A stretch of DNA of 64,000 bases. It comes from Lagopus muta (taxonomy: Eukaryota; Chordata; Aves; Galliformes; Phasianidae). The stretch covers positions 56,246,972 through 56,310,971 of the forward strand of contig NC_064437.1 of the NCBI RefSeq assembly GCF_023343835.1, in the 5' to 3' direction. Below are positions 49,301-60,200 of the stretch, one piece after another. Each line of letters begins with the position of its first letter. The stretch's first letter is position 1. The notes under the pieces were generated by a model, which was given only the letters and a program-made list of their open reading frames with translations, was not told the DNA's origin and did no database searches. A program made the position numbers and the translations under genes.

Positions 49301-51769
49301 CCCCTCTCCTCTGTACTCTTCTATTTTGTGTCTTGAACGTTGGCTCCTGGAGGCTGACTCACGGATGTACTCCTAAGTCACTCCTTTGTATCCCAGCCGT
49401 GGCTTTTCCTTTTTTTAAGGAAACACATATCTCCACACGTACCACCTGAAAGCTGGCAGTGGTGGTTGCAGTACAGTGATTGTGAGCTTCATCATCATGG
49501 TGGGTATCTCTTGTTTTGTTTGATGTTTAGTATTATTGCTAATCCTGGAAGGCAAATGACTGCCTTGTTTTGGAAGCAGGAAGTCGAGCTAGAGCCCAGA
49601 AATGCTGTTGCTCTAACCCCACTGGTGCAGAGCACCTGCGTCCTTTTCCAAAGATCACATGAGTATTCCCTGCTCAAATTTGAGCCTTAACGTGTGCTCC
49701 TAATAATCCGCGCTGTTAATCATTTCCAGGATAGAGAACTGTCCCATCTTAAGAGAAACAGGATTCAGGGATGACAGGGTTTCTGTAAGAGCTGAATAGT
49801 GGCTGGATACCTCTATCAGCTGCAAGCCCGCAGTTTTCCGTGGAAGGCTCAGAAACAGTGAATCAGTGAAATATTTAAAGAAAAGCTAAGTACACTGAAT
49901 CCACTTGGTTTTCTTTCACGTCAGCTCTTGCAACTCTGCATGAGTCTCCTGATACCTTTCATTGGTCACAGGCTAAAGGTCCAGACCTGTGAAAAGTAAG
50001 CCCGACCAAACAGCACTTCTGGTAGGTTGGTATCAGCTTGAGACTTGTATTTTAACTCTGAGTGTCCTGATCAAGTACTTTGGATACTGGTTGTCATACA
50101 GTTGCACACTAACAGGTTTTGAAGCTCTACTCCAGCAAGCCTTAAAAGTTGGTGGCAAAATTCAGTGGCAGAAATGGTGGCGATTGGGTGTGGAAGCTGG
50201 GATGTGAGGTGCTTTACTGGGGGATCGGGAAGAGTGGGATGCACCATGCAGGTGTGGCAGTGTCCAGGTGAAGCGTGCCCTATTTGCGTGGAGCTTCAGA
50301 CACCCTGCCGGCTTTCCCAGGCACACAGACTGCTGTCTGTGCTCTTTTGTCTGTAGAGCACGTTGGGTTGCGCATCTCAGGGTGCTTTCAGAAGCCCTGG
50401 AAACACGGCAGCTTCTCTTTAGTTAACGCCTCTACAGACGCAGCCTCTCTTTGCTCTTTTATTGCTCCGTTCTCTATCCTTCCACGTGCGGAAGCCTCAA
50501 GAAGAAACGCGAAGTGACCGCAGGCCTCTCGGCCCGGCCGCATCCCAAGCCCCGGCGGTGCTCGAGGGAGGGCGGGCGGCTGGCCGTGCCCACTCTCCCG
50601 CCGCCGTCGCCTCAGGGCCGGGCTGCGCGTCCCGCCGTCCCCCCGCGGACACAGCGGCCGTCGCACAGCGCCCCGCGGCGGCTCGGAACTACATTTCCCG
50701 TGCAGCCCCGCGGCGCGGCGCCCCCCTCCCCCCTTCCCGTGAGCGCCCGGCGGAGGTAAACAAAGTGGTGCGAGGCGTTGGGGGAGGCGGGTGGGGCGGA
50801 CGGAGGGGCCGGTCCCGGCGGGGCCGCGGGGTAGAGCCGGGCGGCGGGGGGGGGTAAGCCCGGGCCGGGGCGGAGGGGCCGAGCCCGGCAGGGGGCGAGG
50901 GCGGGCTGGGGGGCGAAGCGAGGCGCGGGCGGCGGTAGGCTGAGCGGTAGGGACGGCCAGAAAGGCCTCGCTTCGTTGCCTCCTCGGGAGCGGGCGTCCT
51001 CGCCATCTCCGCGCCCCTCTGAGGAGAGCCGTCCTGGGGAGAGAGGGGTTGATGTGAGGGGGCTGGGGTTCAGGGGGAAGCCGGCAACTCCTCGCCCCGC
51101 AGCCCCGCACCGCTGGGAGCCTGGGGGCCGAGGGGGGCCCGGAGCCCCGGGGGCCATGGAGCAGGTGCAGCTGATCAACATCCAGCGGCTGCTGGAGGCG
51201 GCCGAGTATCTGGAGCGGAGGGAGAGAGGTAATGGCAGGGAGGAGCCGGGCTGACCGCCTGTGGTGGGAGCGGGGTCGGGGCCAGGAGTCCCCGCGGAGG
51301 GGTGAGAGAGGCCGAGGGGATCGGAGCTGATGGTTGATCCTCCAGCAGAGGTTGAGGCTGGGGTGAGGGTGAGGTGGGGGGGTTGGCAAGAAGGGGAGGA
51401 CGAGCTGGATGTGATTTCTGGAAGGAAAAGCAGGGGCTGGCTGGAAAGTTTCCCACTGGACAGGAAGGATGGGGTGGGAGGTCTTGGCGTTGCAGCGTGA
51501 AATGTGCCTGATTTGCTCGGTTCAGAGCTTGAGTAGAAGGAGAGATAAGGCACAGTCTGGGCTGTCCCGGCTTCTTTTGACACTTTCAGGTATTGGAGAT
51601 GTGCTGGTCTTCCTGCGAGGTTGGCAGAGCTTTTACACTGTCTTTCTCTCTTTTCTCCACCTCTTGCTCCATTTCCCTCTGAATATATCAGCAGTCGTGT
51701 TTCCCTGTGCTGTTGTGCTTAAGGGCATCCACAGTTAGGCTGACGGGTCAGTGGTGAGGCCTGCCAGCT

Positions 51770-51810
<41 letters not shown>

Positions 51811-51981
51811 ACCCCTTTTTTATGCCCTGCCTGTTGATTCTTGTGCAGAGTGCGAACATGGCTATGCCTCGACCTTCCCCTCAGCTCCAAGTCCTGGACT
51901 ACAAGACCCTAAGCCCACGCGGAGGCTGAGCCGGGCAAGGAAACACAGCGGCAGTGGCAGCAATGCAAGTATTGCCAACAG
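43172..51981 (+). CDS. MXI1: MXI1 (MAX interactor 1), 5' part with two alternative first exons
   Basis: MXI1 belongs to the MAD/MXD bHLH-zip family. It dimerises with MAX, binds CACGTG and recruits SIN3-HDAC to repress MYC targets. The window holds first exon 1a (43172-43352), first exon 1b (51156-51228) and the shared exon 2 (51849-51981). Both first exons end after the first base of a codon, so either joins exon 2 in frame (K-K-C-E-H-G-Y or R-E-C-E-H-G-Y). Exon 2 reads [18 protein letters not shown] then [20 protein letters not shown], which is MXI1 and not MXD1, MXD3 or MXD4. Exon 1a matches the Mxi1-0/SR-alpha N-terminus ([30 protein letters not shown]). The bHLH-zip exons are not in the window, so the gene is cut at the right edge. 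Confidence 0.96.
43881..44013. promoter_or_regulatory. GC box / CCAAT / CRE block inside CpG island 1
   Basis: In order: CCCCGCCCCC (43881), an inverted CCAAT box (ATTGG, 43934-43938), a direct CCAAT box (43980-43984) and a palindromic full CRE, TGACGTCA (44006-44013). This is a typical compact TATA-less promoter arrangement, and its opposite CCAAT orientations fit bidirectional use. It lies 0.5-0.65 kb downstream of exon 1a, so it may drive a second MXI1 start, an antisense RNA, or act as a proximal enhancer. Confidence 0.55.
44093..44250 (+). repeat. Pyrimidine/AT tract almost lacking G (158 nt)
   Basis: Only two Gs (44158 and 44230) in 158 nt. The left half is nearly pure TTC/CTT and the right half is TATTT-rich. 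It abuts the CpG island edge and shows strong strand asymmetry. Confidence 0.9.
45801..45886 (-). mobile_element. CR1 LINE 3'-end fragment, antisense
   Basis: The complement of a CR1 terminal repeat (ttatagaatcatagaataag) is followed by gaaaagacctcagaaaatca and caatcaacccatcagcacc. It is a short copy in the MXI1 intron. Confidence 0.88.
50688..50700 (+). promoter_or_regulatory. MXI1: Candidate ZNF143 (Staf) site in the MXI1 exon 1b promoter
   Basis: ACTACATTTCCCG fits the promoter motif ACTAYRNNNCCCR at all constrained positions. This motif is bound by ZNF143 in many vertebrate CpG-island promoters, commonly near transcription starts. It lies about 470 nt upstream of the ATG. Confidence 0.65.
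51156..51228 (+). CDS. MXI1: MXI1 exon 1b, canonical N-terminus
   Basis: 24 codons plus one base: [20 protein letters not shown] then RRER. It matches the canonical MXI1 start and contains the SIN3-interaction helix. The ATG has a strong context (gggccATGG). The donor is G|GTAATG, and exon 2 follows after only 620 nt. Confidence 0.95.
51773..51809. repeat. Poly(T) homopolymer, 37 nt, upstream of MXI1 exon 2
   Basis: An uninterrupted T run ending 39 nt before the start of the shared exon (51849). It could be the reverse-strand tail of an old retroposed sequence, but no element body is recognised on either side. Confidence 0.95.
51849..51981 (+). CDS. MXI1: MXI1 exon 2, shared by both isoforms
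   Basis: 133 nt after ttcttgtgcag, donor AG|GTACGA. It completes E25 (isoform b) or K61 (isoform a), then encodes [35 protein letters not shown] and NASIAN, ending within an Arg codon. The next exon should begin with the basic region (STHNELEKNRR in other vertebrates); it was not found in the remaining 12 kb. Confidence 0.95.
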
Positions 51982-53883
51982 GTACGACATGGGCAGGAAA
52001 GTGTGGGTGCAGAGGTGGGTGGGAGTATGGAGCTGAAGAGGGAAACTGGGAGAGGTGAGAAAATTTTCCCCCAGGAAAATGGGGAGAATGTGAGTGCAGG
52101 GGGATTCAGAGCTGGGGCACACAGGCACAGCATCCCTTCTGGATGTGTAGCACTTAAAGTAGAGGGACACAGGGGAGCTGTATCTGCGGCACTGCCAGCT
52201 GACTCTGTGCCAATGCTCAGATGCTGCAGAGAGAAGAGAAATAGGGAGATTGTTCAGAGGGTGCAGGGAGGAAATAGGCAATAGCTATTCCCATTATGTA
52301 CAGCTGATGTTTTTCCAACCCAGAAGTCACTGCTCTTAAGGGATACCATGCATGCAACCTGAGCGCTCTCGGGTTGTAATGACAGGCATGACTTGAAGCA
52401 AGGAAATGATGTTTTGAAATGGATCCCCTACAACAAATGGGAGAGAGGGAGATGACTGGCTGCTACATGCAATGTGTTAAAAATTCAGTTGAGGAAATTG
52501 AAGCTGTCTTTCACTCTGGCTTTCAGGGCAGTGGGATTTCCCAGCTTTCTGATAGCTTGGTAATTGTAGAACTTCATGGTTTTGACACATTGCTTATTAA
52601 ACAATGCCATATTTCTTGGTTTGTTAAATCAAGAAGAGACAACCGGATTAGGCCTATCACTCAGTGCTGTGAAAGGATCTGCTATTCCCCTCTAGTTGAT
52701 GTCCTTTTTTTTCTTTTTGATGGTGTGTTTAGTGTTGTAGGATTTTTTTTGGAACTGTTCTCTGCAATTATTTGGACAGTGCTGAGGATTTCTGGCACAG
52801 GGAAACTTTAGAAACAAAGTATGATTTTGAACAGGCAATTGCAAGCTTGCGTTTACTTTAGTGGGGCTCATACAATCCATAAAATAGTGGCAGGTGGCTC
52901 AGGTGATTAAAGCTTTCTTAAGGCCATTGAAAAGAAACCAAAGAAGCTGTAGAGGAAGGTGTCTTTGCTTACAGTGATTCTGCTTTGGCAGCATTTGATA
53001 ATAAAGGTTGTTTGAAGTGATGTTAGGACACCTTGCTGCATCATCACACCCTGGTCTCACTGTGTGCTGCCTGTTTGTGTTGCCTGCCTCATTCACCTAC
53101 CCTCTCCTGATTTGAGGGCAGTTGTAGTCATTTCCTATTTCCCATGAACCCAAATCCCAATCACTCTGTGTTGAGAAATGACAGCAAATGCTGAATTGAG
53201 ATGTGTGTTTTTCCCTCATAGGTTTCTTGCATGTTATTTTCCATCCCACACCTCTTTTTCTCAAAGGCCTTTGTCATGGCAACCTGCCCTTCTCCAGAGG
53301 AGGGCTGGAAGCACACACACCCCTCAGGAGCTTCCTAGCACTGAATCCTGTTGCCTTGGGACTAGCAAGGGATGCAGAGCACTCCCTGTCTCTGGGATGT
53401 GGGTGTACGGCCTGCCCTGCTGGCACAGAGCTCCCAGGCACACCAGCACAGGGCCCCCAGGCACAGCTCTCTCAGGGCAGCTTTGCACCGAATCTGTGGT
53501 GGGGAGGGGGATAGGGTAACAGAGAGGCAGAAATGATGCTTTCCAGCCTTATTTAAAACCTTCATTATTCAAGCAGTGTTGAGCACCAAATGAAATTTTT
53601 GGTATAAAATTGGTAGGCGCCGTCTTTTGGCTTGAGGAAGGTTTGCTCCAGGCAGAGATCTGAGTGGTTCTTTCTGGGGAGCTCAGACCTTATACATACA
53701 GTTGGAAATGGAAGTTTCTGTTAGCACAAGTCATAGCAGCTTGCACTTGCTGTAGGAGATGGCAGGCCTTCCAGATGGCTGCAGTGCTGGGAAGTGACAA
53801 CTGTGAAGTTTAGGATGCCTCCAGAATCACTGCAGTGTGTTTTGTGTGATGCCGAGTAGAGCGTTAGCCTTGTTTAGCTCTGT

Positions 53884-54215
53884 ATCACAGAATCATAAAT
53901 TGTTTGAGTTGGAAGGGACCTTTAAAGATCATCTAATCCAATTCCCCTGCAATGAACAGGGACATCTACAACTCCATCAGGTTACTCAGAGCCCCCTCCA
54001 GCCTGGACTTGAATGTCTCTGAGGACAGGGCATCCACCACATTGCTGGGCATCCTGCTCCAGTGCCTCACTACTCTTACTGTAAAAACTTATTTTCTTTT
54101 ATCCAATCTAAATCTCCCTCCTTTTAGTTTGAAACCATTTCCCCTTGTCCTGTCACAACAGACCCTGCTAGAGAGTCTATCCTATTCTTTCTTACGCCCC
54201 CCCAGTATAACTTCA
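53884..54215 (-). mobile_element. CR1 LINE 3' portion, antisense (about 330 bp)
   Basis: Complement of a CR1 tail in order: tcacagaatcataaattg, gttggaagggacctttaaag, ctccatcaggttactcag, cctccagcctggacttgaat, gcatccaccacattgctggg, then complements of the CR1 3' coding end. It lies in MXI1 intron 2. Confidence 0.93.
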
Positions 54216-57200
54216 GAAGTCCCTTACAACCTCTGTCAGTCTGTTTCTTTCTGGAAATGCTCCATGGTTGTGTGGCAGTGGTGCACTCAGCACTCCATGC
54301 CCATGTTCCCTCTCAGAGTTCTATGCAGACATTCACAGGCAGAGCATTTGTTCAAACAAACAATTTGTTGGCATCTCAGCACAGGCTGGAGCTCCCAGAG
54401 GTAATGGACTTTTCCCAAGATTTTGAGTGGTGACTGCCTGGTTGTTAGCAGGCCTCTCTGTTGCAAGCCTCCGTGCGACATCATCTTCAGTTGCACGAAG
54501 ACAAGTTCCCCAAAATGTGGTTTGGCAGCAGAGAAAATGTGCAGAAGCAATTCCCACTGCCTGTTGAGCAACGTCTGCTATGTGTCCAGTATGCTCAGTT
54601 GTGTGGCACCAGTGCCCAGGGTGTGGCTGGGATGGGCAGATTTTCCACCCTGCCCTCAGTGAGCATGCCAGGGCCCCTCTTGCATGGTCCCTGCACAGCC
54701 ACAGCTGAGAGGGGTAATGCCAGGTTCTGTGAAATGGCCACCTGGGCTGTGCCAGTCCGTGGACAGAAAAGGCAAGGTGAAAACTGATGATTTCACTGGC
54801 AACAGCACTGACTGCTGTCTGGGGCGATCATCCCAAGAAGGATGTTTCTTCTCTGCCACCAGCTGAATCCCATCAATGCAGCTCTGTGTGGTCACCCTGG
54901 GTGGTTGACTTCTACATCAGGCTCTGGAAGAGGCTGAGCAAGTCAGCCTACCTGATGCTCAGGAAGGTCTGCGAGTCACAGAACTGTGCTCCAAGCACTC
55001 CTGGAGTTGGTTAGCTTGATCTTACAGGAATTATGGGAGGGCAGCACCATCAGATCCCTCCAAGCTGCTTTTGCTGGTTCTGGAGCCAGCAGGTGTTTTT
55101 CTCAATATGCAGGTAGGAGCCCTTGCAGAAGGTATCTAGGAGGGTGGGCTAATCTTTCCCTTTCAGCTCATTCTGAGTGTGGTGGAGGAAGCACAGCGCA
55201 TCCCCCAGCAGCTGCTGCCTTGCCCAGGAGCACTCCAGCTCCACGTGCAGGCAGGACTTCTCGGTGTTATCTCCCTCACATTGCCCAGCCCCAAGTGGAA
55301 GGTGTGCCCTTGTGGGGAGGCCTCAGGCACAAACAGGCAGTAGAGGATGTTACATTTACTCCATCCTTTGTAGATGCAGGCTGCCCTGATGGCCCACTGC
55401 AGGTATAAGATAGTTTTCTGAAATAGTCATCCCTTCTTGGGAGGTTCTGCCTAGTGAAGTTTGAAATAAACATCAAGCCCTTGATGAGGGACAAAACTTG
55501 CATTTCAGACCTAGGTGTGTGATTTTTCTTAGATTTCTTTTACCTCAGAATGTTTAATTAGCATACAGAAATGATGCTTCTAAACGAGCAATATGCACAG
55601 GATTTAAGACTCCTGTAGAAAATGTCTCTTGAGCAACGGAGGCAAACTACAGTTGAGACACCTGAGTGTCATTGCTGGTCTTTATTCAACCAAATAAGCC
55701 ATGAATATGAGACTCAAAGTACTTACCTGTTCTTCTAGATTAAATCCAAATATTTCCCTTTGCTCTGTGCAATGACAGCCATTTCTTCCTAGCAGGCTCC
55801 GTGTTCTCATGGCATAAATACCTGCAGAGTTGTGAGGAGCAGGCAGCCTACCTTTGGATGGCACTGATAGAGCAAATCTTACTCTTAAAGAAATAAGGAT
55901 GGTCTCACAGCGCCTGCAAAAATGGTTTTATTTCTACCCAAGCAGAAGTGTGTAACTAAGACAGAAAGCGTCGCTTCATTATTTCTAATTCATGTAACTG
56001 CATTTTAAAAATGAAATTATTTTAGTTCAGGTTCTCACTACCTTCCTCTTGTTCATTCCAATTGTGCAACTGATCCCTGCAGGGGGTTCCTCTCTGCTAT
56101 CCCATAGCATTACCTAATATCTATGCACAGTATTTTGCATGCACATTTTAAAGACCTTTTGGGGATTAGTGGCTAGCATGGTGTGCTGTGATTTTAAAAC
56201 CTGAATGCGTTTAAAGATGTGCAGTCTTGGCTTTAGTTGCAGATATTGAGGTACTGAGAATGACCCACCTGCAAGGATATGTGATCAACTACAGCTGTTG
56301 TGATCTGGAGTCTCTAATAAACAAGGGAAATATCCCATTTAAAATACAGCTATAGGCAAACAACAATAACAACAAAAGAAGAGCCAATCAGCCAACCCGT
56401 ATTAAATTAGAATTATTATTTTTTTCAATTTACTTTGTGTCTTGAAAAGAATATCTGATGGTTTTTGGAATGGGCTAAAAATCAGCAGTGATATATTTTA
56501 ACATATGGTATCGCTTATTTAGTTTTCTTCTGTCTGAAGACATTTCTGGGACAGAAGCTGGCTTCTAAAAACCAGCCAGAAAAGTTAAGTAGTCCATTCT
56601 GGGAGTGCAGCTCTGTGGATACATCGACTGTTACTGAAAACTGCTCTTTCAAACTCTTCCATATGCAGTTCTAAATAGACAGTTATCAGTAAGATTGTTA
56701 TGGCTGTGATTAGGCTGGTTTCATACTTACACTTTTTAAAAAATAATTAAGCAGATGCCAAATGTTTTGGTTTGTGGCTTTTTTTTTTTCCACCCAAAAT
56801 ACAAGTGGTTTCATAAAGTTATGATTTATAAGAGAATCTGAAATTATGTTACAATATCATATTGCTCTTTGTACATTTTTTTTTAGACTCTCAGATGTAT
56901 AGAGAAGCCTGTTGCTTTTTGGTCTGATCTTGGGGAGGTGCTAAGCCCTCTTCCAGTGATATGAGGAGCCCTCAGCTCTCCCAGTAGGCTCGTGTGGTTA
57001 AGGGCACACAAATAAGCTATTGCTCAGCTCCATTGGGAGGGTGTGATCTCTGTCCAGTTTCTTTTTCCTTTCGTTTTCCTCTTTCTTGTTATCCTCTCCT
57101 GTGTCTAAGGCTGCTTCCCAAAGGTCTTTGAGACACCTACAGCCATGTAGCAGGTTGTGTGGAGAGCCTGAGATCTGCAGCTGGAAGGCTGCGTGTTTTG

Positions 57201-60200
57201 AAATTGGTGGCCTCCAGGTCTTAAGGGCCTGGGCATGTTTGCCTGTCTGACTGTTCTAGTGATGCAGTTTCTCATTGTCTATACTGTTGCTTTCCTCTAT
57301 CCCATTAAAAACTGTCTTTTTTTCATGCTTCTTAATCCCATCACTTGGTTTTGTGCTGAATCTTTGTAACCCTCCGCTCTCATAACCTTTGAAGCTGATT
57401 TTTGAGGGTAGGGTTGGGGGTTGTAGCTATTTAAACCCTCAGGTACTCCTGGTTTTAAGCTTCATGTGCACATAGCATCCCTGTGGAAGGATGGTGTGCA
57501 GAAGGTACTTCGTGTGCCTCAGGTGATGACTTGATGTGCCACAGGTTCACAAACATGGGTGCAGAAGCTAAAAGAACGTGGCATGTGTAGCTGCAAGTCA
57601 GCCTTGGGTGTCTGATGCACAGGAAAGCCTGATTTACCAGAACAGCAATGCTGTGCTACCGTAGAGCACTGTGCAGGGGAGGAGCAGGGGGGCTGGTGGA
57701 CACTTGCATAGGCATAGCTTTAAATACATTTTATCTTCTCTGTCAGAGGAGATTCACTGCCCCCCCCCCTCAGCCTCTATAGATAGTTGTTTGTTTCTGA
57801 ATATTTATTTGTTTGGGGACATTTTTTAATCTGCTTATTCTCACGCTGGATCACACTTACTCCACAGCTAGTGGGAGTTAAATTTTGACTTGCTGTGTGT
57901 AGGTGGGTTAGAATCTGGCCTTTGTGTAAGATGCTGGGGATAGAGACTGCCTCATGCCTCATGCATGGCTCAGGACTTGGCTGTCTTTGTGTGGTACAAG
58001 TCTACATGTGTGATACAGAGGGTGGATGAGATTCATTGTGCCACATTTTGGTAACGTACCAACAGAGAGATTACTCTCTGGAATCTTTGTGGTTCTGTTG
58101 AAATCTTGTCTAGTAAGAATGGAGGAGGTGGGGGGAGCGGGGTCTTGCCTTCTAGTAGAGAGCATGTATTCATCTGTTAGATTTTTAAGGAAGGAAAACT
58201 GGACAGGACTGAGCTGTTAAGGTATGCTTCCCTGATAGAGATAGTAAGAGGAATTAACCAACAGTTAGGCATAAGCATGACTTCTCTTTGGGAAAGCATA
58301 ATGATAGTTTAAGTGTTAGGCTGGGAAAGCGGATTGCAGGTCCGTTCTGTTTCATTAGTTCATTTGGCAAGATAAGCTGTGCTCAGGTCCCTCACTGTTA
58401 CCTGCATGTAGCACAGACAGAGGAATGATCTTTTGGAGTGTGATTTGACTGCAGCATCTGTGCATGCTGCAGTCTGAAATTTGTTTGTCAAAGAGGAGCC
58501 TGTGTAACAGCGCAGCTACACTGAATGCACGAGAGGCAAATCACCCCTTAAAATCCTCTTACTTCTCTAGGTTTTTACCAGGCTGTGGTTGGTTGGAGCC
58601 GGTTGGTGAGGAGGGCTGTACTCAATCATAGCTCCTTTAGACCTCAGCCACATCCCATCTGCCCAATTGATGTAATTTGCACTGATGGAGTTTGCAAGCA
58701 CAGGCAGGCAAGCCACAGTGATACTGGAGCTTCCAAACCTGCTGGCATTACGTTGTGCTTTTCCTTGTCTTTGCCAATCTGCATCAGAAGCTGAGATTCT
58801 GCCAGTGATGTAGACAAAAATTACCCAGTGTAGGTGAGGCTCTGCATGCAGTGTCTTCTCAGTGATGTTTGGCTCTACAGTACTACAGCTGACAGTTTTC
58901 CAGAAAGTACAGCAAATGATTTGAGAAATATTAGTCCCACTCCTTAGTGTGGGACAGGGCCTCCGAATCAGCAGTATCAGTAGTAGGTCTGATAGAACAG
59001 TTCCCATCATGGAACCCACTGTGTTCCCCGTGATTCTGGGCTGAATTTAGGATTTTGATACGTTCAGTAGGTGTAAAATGTAATTTGTTCTTTAAACTGT
59101 CAAAGTTGTGCAAAGAGGCTTTTGTGTAAACCAGAAGCAGGCCCAGTTGTTGATGTTATCTGCAACCTAGCTGTAATTTACTGCTGCAGCATCTGTCTGC
59201 TGAGTTGTCTGTGGCTGAAGGTTTATAATCCCTTTGTCCTCCCAGATTTAGGGAAGGTCTCTGCAAAAGTGTGCTGTTTTGGAGCAGTGGGCCTGTTACT
59301 CAGGGCTCATGGTGTTCATGTTGCAGCATTCTACCCAGGCAGAGCTGTGCTGCAGACAGCGTGGGATGATTTGCATTACTGATAGCAATTCTGACACAGT
59401 GACGAGGAACTGCAGCTTTTGGTGCTTATGGCCTTTTGAAACATTAAGGTTGTTACTTCCAGCTTCTAACGAGATTTGGTGCCTGAGGATGGTGGGGAGG
59501 ATATTTGGTCCCTACTTGGCTGTTTGTTTCTGGAGTCTGTATTTAGTGTACAGTCAGTTCCCTACTTCAGGTAGCATTCCTCGTGTGTCAGGTGTTTAAC
59601 GTGACCCGATCCTTTACTTGACAATGGCTTGGTTGTCACCTGTAGCGTTGTTCCCATCTGCTCCCTCACTGTAGGTAAGAGTGGCTTTTTCCTTTCTTGT
59701 TCCTGGTGGAGCATTGAAATCGTTTTCTTTTTCTGACCCAGACAGTCCAGTACATCTTCTCATCTCATGCTGCTAAGTTAATTGTCTTGTTTGTTGGAGT
59801 TCCTGCTGTTGATTATCTCCTGATCCTTTCTGACCAACTTCTGCCCAAATTCAAAAACTGACTTCTGTTTGTTCTTGAGAGAGTTGGCTTCTGCTCCCTG
59901 CCTGCTTTGAACCAACAAAGATAGTAATTGTTTTTGTTGACAATCTTGGGCTCTCTTGACCAGAGACTGGGGCTGTGCACTTGGCGGGTTGTTGCCGGGA
60001 TCTCTTGTCTGTGAGACACTGCCTTTGCTCAGCTTAGAGGGAACAGTCCTGCTTTTTCCATCCTGCTGGATATGTTCCCATCTCTCATGTCTGTGCTGCC
60101 TACTGTACTTCCATTCTCTGATAGGAATGTGATCTCACTTCAGTTCTGTTGCTTCATGAATCCAGTTTGAAGTAGACTTGACAGCTTTCAGTATTATCTT

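Larger units (their letters stand above)
43353..51155 (+). other. MXI1: MXI1 intron between alternative first exons
   Basis: Intronic for the 1a isoform (total intron 43353-51848) and upstream promoter DNA for the 1b isoform. It includes the rest of CpG island 1, a pyrimidine tract, CACGTG E-boxes at 44904, 45512, 45686, 47529 and 50483, one CR1 fragment at 45801, and CpG island 2. Long overlapping ORFs in the GC-rich ends (both strands) are composition artefacts. No other gene is seen between 44.3 and 50.4 kb. Confidence 0.85.
50500..51260 (+). promoter_or_regulatory. MXI1: CpG island 2, promoter of canonical MXI1 first exon
   Basis: A CpG-dense block with many GC boxes, no TATA box, a CACGTG E-box just before it (50483-50488), and a ZNF143-type ACTACATTTCCCG motif inside it at 50688. 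The canonical start ATG (51156) lies near its 3' edge. Exact transcription starts are unknown. Confidence 0.88.

Noticed and set aside
50388..51583. Overlapping 333- and 323-codon minus-strand ORFs over CpG island 2
   Set aside because: Two different frames are open at once, both low-complexity Pro/Arg/Ser. This is a composition artefact opposite MXI1 exon 1b.
43172..51981. Assignment of the second gene to MXD1, MXD3 or MXD4
   Set aside because: Exon 2 (CEHGYAS followed by [15 protein letters not shown]) and the alternative exon 1a are specific to MXI1. Other MXD genes diverge directly after HGYA.
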